64,000 bases of DNA from Catonia carolina (Eukaryota; Arthropoda; Insecta; Hemiptera; Achilidae), in contig JAQMRL010000001.1 in assembly GCA_035578175.1 (NCBI GenBank), positions 438,252,639 to 438,316,638 on the forward strand, given 5' to 3'. Numbering within the stretch: the first letter of the stretch is position 1; every line of letters begins with the position of its first letter. Under the pieces are notes generated by a model, which was not told the DNA's origin, searched no databases, and saw only the letters and a list, made by a program, of their open reading frames with translations. Positions 56,856 to 64,000 of the stretch are shown here, one piece after another. The position numbers and the translations under genes were made by a program.

Positions 56856-58317
56856 TTGTTGTATTATCTATATGTGTAATAAAAAAATTTCATTGAACTG
56901 GACAGAAAAAATTGTGGCATTTGTTAGTCTCCTTCAGTATTATAATCTTAATAATTCTGGTACTTCTTAATCTTTTAATCATTTTAGCAAATATAACGAA
57001 ACCACAATAAATTTATCAGAATGTTTCAATAGATCACAAGTCCCTGTTTTCGGTACCTAAAACAGAACTGATAAATTTTCAAACATTTGTCAAATTTTCA
57101 AACCATGTACTTATCATTCAAAATGAATGGGAAAACACAAAATACGAGAAGTAAATCCAAAATTTTAGAAAAAAACTGAATTTAACAGTGTTATTATTTT
57201 TATAAATCACATACGAACCAACACAAGAAAACCGGTAAAGCACAAACGACGTTCGAGTAACTTGTTCGGGATTTTTGTCAAACTAACAGCTCCAATGATA
57301 TTCTTTAACTTAATATAATAAATTATACACATTATTATATATATATTACGTTACACAATTATATTATCTAAATTGGCCAGTTAGAATATTTAATTAGCAA
57401 AGCGTATTTTTGTGGTAATAATAAAAATTCAACATAACCTCTAACCTTTGTAATTGTTAATATCCGTACGAGTGCTGAACACAATAACATTTAATAAAAA
57501 CCCATAACTTTACATCCTTTTTAAAATTCTGTACATACCTATTTAGAATATCAAATCAAATATCATAATATATTTTTATAAATAATAAATTTCTCCGTAG
57601 CACGAAGGCACCCACAGCTGACTAGTGTTTATGTTTTGAAAAAATAAATCCAAGCGTTCATGTAGTATTACCACTACTCAAAAGTAAGCCGTAATTAAAT
57701 AATGAAGATAAGATAGTAAAGTATTACTTGTCAGGCGAACGTTCAAACTAACGACTAAAAGTACACTACTAAAAAATGTAAGTCAGTCTTTGAACGTGAT
57801 AATTATTTATGCAACCAAACTAATTTTCTGTCACTGTTATCAAGAACTGAAGCTAAACAAGGCCCTTACTGTGGCGTTAGCTCATACAAAACTATAATTA
57901 CGTCCAAAATGAGCTCCGTTCACTGTTTGTTAATAATCTCGTCGTTTTCATTACTGCATTTTATTGAAAATGTTTAATTCATTTAATTATTAACAAACAA
58001 ATTTGCTGCAATACAACAAATACCTTATAACTCAAATTATGACGTCACGTTCAACGTGCCCCACACACCCCGTTTGATTATTTATATTTTTCAGGAAGTC
58101 TTTATTATTTACAATTTCCTAAATTCAAACACTATTAAATCACTTTTAAACGCCTTTAATTAAAACGTTTTTGAAAAAGTAACTTTTCCTTGGGCACTTC
58201 GGGAAAAACATCTATCTACAAAAGGATAAAAAATTTCATTCTGAGGAGAAAGTTACCATAAAGTTGCTACCACGCTAAACTAAAGCTCAAGTTGAAAAAG
58301 GCTTAAAAGCTTTATTA
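56856..58317. other. AT-rich sequence, no recognised feature
   Basis: The longest stretch of apparently unique DNA upstream of the gene. No convincing ORF, splice-paired exon or repeat boundary was found on either strand. Confidence 0.4.
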
Positions 58318-60143
58318 AAGACATTCCAGTACAGGAAATTACAAATTGGATCACTTTTCTCGGAAAACAAAATACATATCCCGTGCTTCCCAACAAATTT
58401 GACGTAGGGCCTATAGGGAAATTAACATTGACAATGTACTGTCAACAATAATCTAATTATATACGAGGGTGTAATCTTACTTTTATTACTCCATTCTTTA
58501 AGAAACTGAATAAAAATGAGTCTACAAAAATTTTAATAACTATTCATTTAATTAGTAATAAATAAAAAGTAAAAATGTTATTCATTTCCAAGTACCGCGA
58601 TACATAATAAAAAAATTCACCTCCGTTATTGGCTGATCGTTAGCCGAAGTGTAATGTGGTGTAAGTGCGCGTAAAGTGGTCAGTTTATTTTTATTTTTGA
58701 TAGTACAGTACGAAAGGCCGCGAGTTCGAGTCAATACATATTAATACTTTTTTATTTTTTTGTTAATTTGATCATTGATTATTATTAGGTAATTAACTAA
58801 TGAAAAACATATGAAATTATAATTGTAATTTTTAATTCAACAGAATGTAACTAACAAATTAACTATAATTAGTTTAATATTATTTATAATATAGTAATAA
58901 AATTATAGTATTTTTTAAAATTCATTTAAGTTAGTTATGATAAATGGGGGCTAGAGGTGAACACGGAAAAGACGCAGTACTTGGTTATTGGAAGAGATGG
59001 AAGAGACCTTAATGTAAACGGAAGCATCATTAAGAATGTTGAAGAGTATAAATATTTAGGAGTGACGTTTACAAAAAATGGAAGGGACGAAAAAGACATA
59101 GCTAATAAAATTGTGAAAGGAAAGGCATTAACTGGTCAACTGAACTCAATTCTGTGGAGTCTCAACATAAGAAAAGACATAAAGAAACGAATATTTTCAG
59201 CAATAGTGGAAGGTACGGTGACATATGGGGCAGAAGTGTGGACCATTACACAAAACATGAAAAATAGAATCAGTACGGTGGAGAACAGATATTGGAGAAG
59301 ATGTTGCAGATTGACGTTACGAGATAGGGTAACGAATATAAGAGTAAGAGAAATAATGGGCATTGAAGACTCAATAATAGACCGTATTGAGAGAAAACAA
59401 CTGCACTGGTATGGTCACATGCGAAGAATGAGCAACGTACGAATCCCACTGAAGGCATGGAACTGGAGACCGCAGCGAAATAGAAAAAGAGGAAGACCGA
59501 GAGGGAGATGGATGGAAGGTATTGACAGAGCCATGGGGAGAAGAAACATGGAGGAGGAGTCATGGCAAGACAGGCAAAAATGGCGTTTTGACTGCGACAA
59601 ACGACCCATAGTGTTGTAAATAGTCGCCACTATATATATATATTTAAGTTAGGTAACAAATTATTTAGCTAAACAAAAAATGGGGTTCAAACTCACGGCC
59701 TCATGTACTATATTATCAAAAATGAAAATAAAAGGACCACTAGACACACTCAACTAACGTTCAGACAACAATGAAAACGATTTTTTTTCTTATGTTAGTA
59801 CCATAGCGTATAGAAGAGATATACGCTATGTTAGTACCATGCTATATCAAAGTTGAATAACATTTTACTTTTATTTATTAATAATTAAATGATTAGCTAT
59901 TAAAATCTTCTGTAGACTCATTTTTATTCAGTTTCCTAAGAAATGGAGTAATAAAAGTAAGTTTACGCCCTTATAATAAGATTAATGTTAACAGTATATT
60001 GTCCAAAGTTAATTTTCCTCTATGTAGATTTGTGGGGAAGCACGATATAACAATGTTCATATTGTGAAGCAAAGTTTGTAATGCGAGGTGAAAAAATGTA
60101 TAACCAAGTTTGTATAGCGGTGCATGACTGTACTTGTATAAAG
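58318..60143. repeat. Large imperfect inverted repeat enclosing a LINE fragment
   Basis: Left arm (about 58318-58790) and right arm (about 59640-60143) are reverse complements over several blocks. These are CGTGCTTCCC-CACAAAT, AAATTAACnTTG-ACAAT, CTTACTTTTATTACTCC, GAAACTGAATAAAAATGAGT and a tRNA-like box B block (GGCCGCGAGTTCGAGTC, right-arm partner GGCCGTGAGTTTGAACC). Confidence 0.75.
58925..59622 (+). pseudogene. LINE RT C-terminal fragment inside the inverted repeat
   Basis: Open frame of 220 codons from 58957, extending slightly upstream in frame (GLEVNTEKTQYL). Motifs: VEEYKYLGVTFTKNGRDEKD, VEGTVTYGAEVWT, RRCCRLTLRDRVTNIRVREI, LHWYGHMRRM and RKRGRPRGRWMEGI. These are the region after the YADD box in RTE-like LINEs. 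Palm and endonuclease are lost. No internal stop, despite the truncation. Confidence 0.88.
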
Positions 60144-60803
60144 AATGTCAAATTTTACATTTCTGATTTGACATTCCCTTCATTGTTAGAAGGGAAAAAT
60201 AATCTTTTGAGACTAGAATTAAATAATAAGACAAATCAATGTAATAATTTTTTATTTTATAAGTTCTTCTTAAAATAGTTTATAATAATAATTATAAAGA
60301 AAATAATGAAACTAATATAAATTAATTACAAAAGAATTAGAGCAATTATTTTATTTAGAAATTATTTACTATTAAATAAATAAGTAAATAATAAATAAAT
60401 AAATATTATGCGAATTAAGATTATTTACAAATTATTTATTATTTACAAATTGTATACAAGTCATTATTTATAATATACATTATAATATATCTTAAATTAA
60501 ATTTATTATAATATTTTTGTATAATTATAATTACATTAGAGTACTCATCATCTGAACCTTCCAAATTTAATTTAAAAAATTAAAATATTACAGGATTGGT
60601 AAGAGTATTTTCAGGCGGCAGTTACAGAACTACAAGCTTGTGCTAGAGCTAGTTTCGCGTCCTTTAACTTTGAATTGGCATGGTAATTTTCTAAATTTTA
60701 ACACTTGCCAACTAATGCATGCTGGAGGTTGAAGTTTAGGAAAAACTTGAGTTTGATACTGGTGCGCCCAGTTGTGCTTCTAGTAGAATTATATATAAAA
60801 CAT
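60144..60803. other. AT-rich sequence with a small hairpin
   Basis: Starts near GAATGTCAAA...TTTGACATTC (60145-60178), a 10-bp stem. Otherwise very AT-rich with (AATA)n-like stretches; no ORF of note. Confidence 0.45.
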
Positions 60804-61200
60804 TGTTGTTTAGGTCATCAGCCTGTAGGCTGGTTTGAACCTGTAGAGGTTTTACTAAGTAAAACGAGGAGTGAGGTGGTTTACCATTGCCTTCCTCACT
60901 AAATGGAAAAGTACACTTATCAGCATGCTGGGCCCTATGAAAAGCACATATTTTCCGCTCTGCAAATGACACCTTCACTTAATTCACCACAGAGTCTGGC
61001 TGTATAATAAAATTCATTACTTTCAGAGGAGATAACTCTGAATAGTGTTATAATACACCTCTACCTCTTCTGTTCTTAAATGATTCAGTCATTTAATTGG
61101 CTGACCATGTGATACGAAACAGAACTATTTATTTTAGCCCTGCAACTAACAAATTGAGTGTAAACAATTTGACACTCCACCTGTCGTCTGTTATGGGCAG
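60804..61200 (-). mobile_element. SINE C copy
   Basis: Minus orientation with the full body. Flanks share AAAACAT, a probable short target duplication (left about 60797-60803, right about 61203-61209). Confidence 0.87.
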
Positions 61201-61454
61201 ACAAAACATTATGTCAAACTATAGTAATTTTACAATAATTATAATATTGTTGTTTCACCTACGCACAAGTAAGGGCTTATGTAAGTATCATTAAACAAAA
61301 AAATAAAATAAAAAATATTTTATTTATTTAAGTTTAATAGTTATTTTAATGGTGAACATTAAATACATAATAGACATACGGTTTCAAATAAATGGTTTAA
61401 AAAAGTCGGAAAAAATATTGAGAAAACTGAAATAAATTAAGAAAACTTAATAAA

Positions 61455-61608
61455 CAACCAATTTCAGTCAAGTAATTACAAACTTTAAGGGCTTCCATGA
61501 TGAGCAAAAACAGAACACCAGATTGTCAGAACAACCAATTTCAGTCAACTAATTACAAACTTTAAGGGCTTCCATGATGAGCAAAAACAGAACACCAGGT
61601 GGTCAGAA
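61455..61608. repeat. Two tandem copies of a 77-bp unit
   Basis: CAACCAATTTCAGTCAAGTA...AACACCAGATTGTCAGAA is repeated at once with about four changes. Non-coding. Confidence 0.9.
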
Positions 61609-61804
61609 AAAAGTAGAAAGCCTACAGTGACAATCCTGAGAATGCTGGCTGCAAAGAGCTTCAAGGAATATCTAGTCACATCACATGGTCTAAAATTAGC
61701 CCTGTATGAAGAAAAAAAATATTTAAGTGTAATTCACCCAGATTTTGTTGTATTTTATAAATAGGATGTACTGATTGATTTAGTTAATAATAAAAATAAC
61801 TATA

Positions 61805-62381
61805 CAGTCAACTCCCAATTATCCGCGGAATTTGGTGGCACGAGTGCCGCGGATAATCCGCAAAATGACTAAAAAAGCGTAGGCATATACAGTAGTATAC
61901 ATATAAAATCTTTATTAATTTTTTCTTATTTAAAGTACATAAATATGTACAATAATGAAAACACTAACTTAAATTACAAAATATAACATTAAAATTTTAA
62001 ATGTTGTTAATTATTTTTTGTCCCTAAAAATGTTTGTTTACTGTAATTTTTTAAAATTAGTACATACAATGTATTTAGAAAAAAGAAACATAAAAATATT
62101 TTTTCTTGATTTGGGACTGAAGTTTTCTCAACTTAAGTTTGTCACAAAGCAAAGTGTGTGCTTTACAAATTTAAGCATATGCTTTACTTTACAAAGTGCG
62201 TATTTACAAATTTAAGCGTGTGCTTTACTTTACAAAGCGCGTACTTCCTGTGCTCTACAAATTTTATCTTTAATGTTATCACATTACAAGAAATTTACTT
62301 AACGTTAACAAAAAAGAATGAAAAAAAATTTCATCCAATGTGCGCGGATAATCCGCAAAGCAGATAATTGGGAGTTGACTG
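61805..62381. mobile_element. pogo-type MITE, 577 bp
   Basis: CAGTCAACTCCCAATTATC with GCGGATAATCCGC inside, inverted at the other end; TA duplications. The CGCGGATAATCCGC style is typical of pogo/Tigger ends. The interior has a short tandem repeat (TGCTTTACTTTACAAAG-type, three units) but no transposase. Confidence 0.9.
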
Positions 62382-62383
62382 TA

Positions 62384-62888
62384 TTTTAAATGGAAATTTC
62401 CAAATAAAACATTTATTTAGAATCATTCACTTTGATTTAGTGAAATGTAGCGAATAAAATCATAGTTTGATGACACGTTAGAAGCAGTGAACATGTGAAC
62501 ACTTTTGCAATCACCCAATAAGCTGCTAGCTTAAACCAGCTGATCACTCGAAGAATTGCTAGCTCATGCTTGCAGTTCTGTAACCACTGCCTTATTAGTG
62601 ATAAATAGAACATAATATGTACATTGATACTAAAAATTATTGCACTAATAAAACAAAATATTTTAATTAAAGAGAAAGCTTTTTAAACAGCTTCTAAGAG
62701 GGTTGAAGTGGAAGACAAAGTAGATTATACTTGGTTCATAATAAGGAACCTAGAAGCCAAGAGGTACAACTGACTAAAATTAAGTTAGTCTGTAAGGTAA
62801 GATGGTAAGTGATTAAAAGATAAGCGAGATATTTACGTTTAACGTTAAACTTGTTCATTAAAATGTGTACGCTAATTTTAGCAAATAA
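62384..62888. other. AT-rich sequence, no recognised feature
   Basis: No ORF or repeat signature beyond a small GCTAGC-containing inverted repeat near 62525-62570. Confidence 0.4.
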
Positions 62889-63192
62889 CCCACCAGGCTG
62901 GTCTAGAGGTAAAGTCGTCGCCAAGATCAGCTGTTTAACAGCTGATTTTCGGAGACGAAGGTTCCTGGTTCAAATCCTAGTAAAGGTAGTTACTTTTATA
63001 CAGATTTGAATGCTAGACAGTGGTTACCGGTGTACTTTGATGGCTGGGGCTCAATTAACCAAACTCTCTCAGTCTGTGAAAGACTACACCTCATATACAC
63101 GTCATACATATCATCCTCATCTCATTGGGTCATGGGGTTGCTTATTGTTCTGAATTGAACAGATTGCAATGTACAGACATTAGGGATAAAAA
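62889..63192 (+). mobile_element. SINE B copy followed directly by SINE A
   Basis: Complete head (CCACCAGGCTGGTCTAGAGG), CAGCTG hairpin, box B GGTTCAAATCC, and tail GGGATAAAAA, which served as the target of the next SINE. Confidence 0.9.
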
Positions 63193-63365
63193 TGCCGACC
63201 GCATTGGCGTAGTTGGTAACGTGCTCGCCTCTCATCATGCGGTCTTGGGTTTGAATCCCATTCAGGCACGGCATATTTTCATATGTTACAAAAATCATTT
63301 CATCCTTCACCGTCTGCATTAGCAGTAATTGCAGAACAGTCGGACGTTAAACAAAAAAAAAAAAA
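63193..63365 (+). mobile_element. SINE A, full length, with 10-bp target duplication
   Basis: Flanked by GGGATAAAAA (63183-63192, 63366-63375). Head TGCCGACCGCATTGGCGTAG; box A TGGCGTAGTTGG; box B GGTTTGAATCC; tail AAACAAAAAAAAAA. This copy defines the family at 173 bp. Confidence 0.95.
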
Positions 63366-63375
63366 GGGATAAAAA

Positions 63376-64000
63376 AACTTATGAAAAACCAAAATTGTCA
63401 CCCGTACTCCTCCTTGGCTTCTATGGTCCTCGAATGTGCTACCAAATTTTGTAGGATGAATCTAGAAAAATGTGTATACTGACAAGGCAGACTAACCTTT
63501 TTATTTTCAAATGATTTAACTTCGTTGTTAAAATTTTCTCTTTCTCATGTTTACGTAAGTCTTATTTGTTAATTATTCATTAATAAAGCTTGGTTTCTTT
63601 TATAAAAGTAAACTGTAATTTATTAAACCCTTCTCAACCTATACAATATTATACTTGGTTTTTTGTAAATTCTTAAAGGTTTAACAACAAATTTCTTAAA
63701 ACTGATTAAACACATGTTAATATAGATTTATGTTTTTTTTTTTTTTAGTTAAATTCGATGATTTGGTCAATTCACCCTTTGAATACACAAACAAGAAACG
63801 ATCAATACTAAAGTATATATTGCTTGAGTCCCAGCTCCGTGTAGTTGTTGTGGAATGGAGTGCGTGCGTTGTTATAGTAGTGGGAGAATAAATGAGTTAG
63901 TAGTGTTTCGCAGCTGATGCATTTGTAGTGGTAGTGTGAACAAACTAGACTAAAAAAAATATTATCATCCGGCGCATTAATTTAACAAATACTTACCGGG
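63376..64000. other. Upstream flank; possible splice donor at the window edge
   Basis: Mostly AT-rich. From about 63820 it becomes richer in GC. The last bases read CCCG|GTAAGT on the minus strand (63991-64000), a strong donor consensus that could belong to a 5' non-coding exon of the asparaginase gene. No ORF supports it. Confidence 0.3.

Overview
The window is one piece of a large, repeat-rich arthropod nuclear genome, most likely an insect. Support comes from GT-AG introns, many Tc1/mariner elements, tRNA-derived SINEs, LINEs with insect-type reverse transcriptases, and an insect-style isoaspartyl peptidase/asparaginase gene. A hemipteran-like host is a guess from the repeat style; the sequence does not prove it. 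Nothing prokaryotic, viral or operon-like was found. There is one 100-N assembly gap (1386-1485).

The only host protein-coding gene I can reconstruct is an ASRGL1-type isoaspartyl peptidase/L-asparaginase on the minus strand. Its six coding exons lie at 53531-53327, 51349-51272, 45882-45657, 42457-42339, 27195-27085 and 20848-20646. They join in frame with GT-AG splice sites to 942 nt (313 codons plus stop). The threonine that becomes the N-terminal nucleophile after self-cleavage is residue 174. The gene spans about 33 kb because its five introns (about 2.0, 5.4, 3.2, 15.1 and 6.2 kb) are packed with transposons. Several insertions stop 38-90 bp from a splice site, but none interrupts an exon.

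Layout. 1-20.2 kb (downstream of the gene): mariner remnants, two SINE families, a ~1 kb non-coding repeat called D here, LINE fragments, a fold-back element, a Merlin-like element, a PIF/Harbinger remnant and a GC-rich TIR element. 20.6-53.5 kb: the asparaginase gene. Intron 5 holds a mariner, a solo LTR, LINE fragments and a palindromic mariner. Intron 4 holds a hAT element and two hairpin MITEs nested in a SINE, an amplified 28S rRNA fragment, several D copies, and a 1.34-kb tandem duplication split by an almost intact 5.65-kb LINE with target-site duplication. Introns 3 to 1 hold more palindromic mariners, MITEs and D copies. 53.6-64 kb (upstream): SINEs, a degenerate mariner, one mariner with an intact transposase inside a D copy, a LINE fragment enclosed by a ~1.8-kb inverted repeat with tRNA-like arms, and a pogo-type MITE.

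Repeat names used here: SINE A (tRNA-like, ~170 bp), SINE B (tRNA-like, ~335 bp), SINE C (~395 bp, LINE-like 3' hairpin), SINE E (tRNA-like), D (~0.95-1 kb, non-coding, unclassified). I see no coordinated gene system. The interest lies in the transposons: four independent palindromic mariner derivatives, a SINE and a LINE sharing a covarying 3' hairpin, the 28S-derived 37-bp array, and the unclassified D family.
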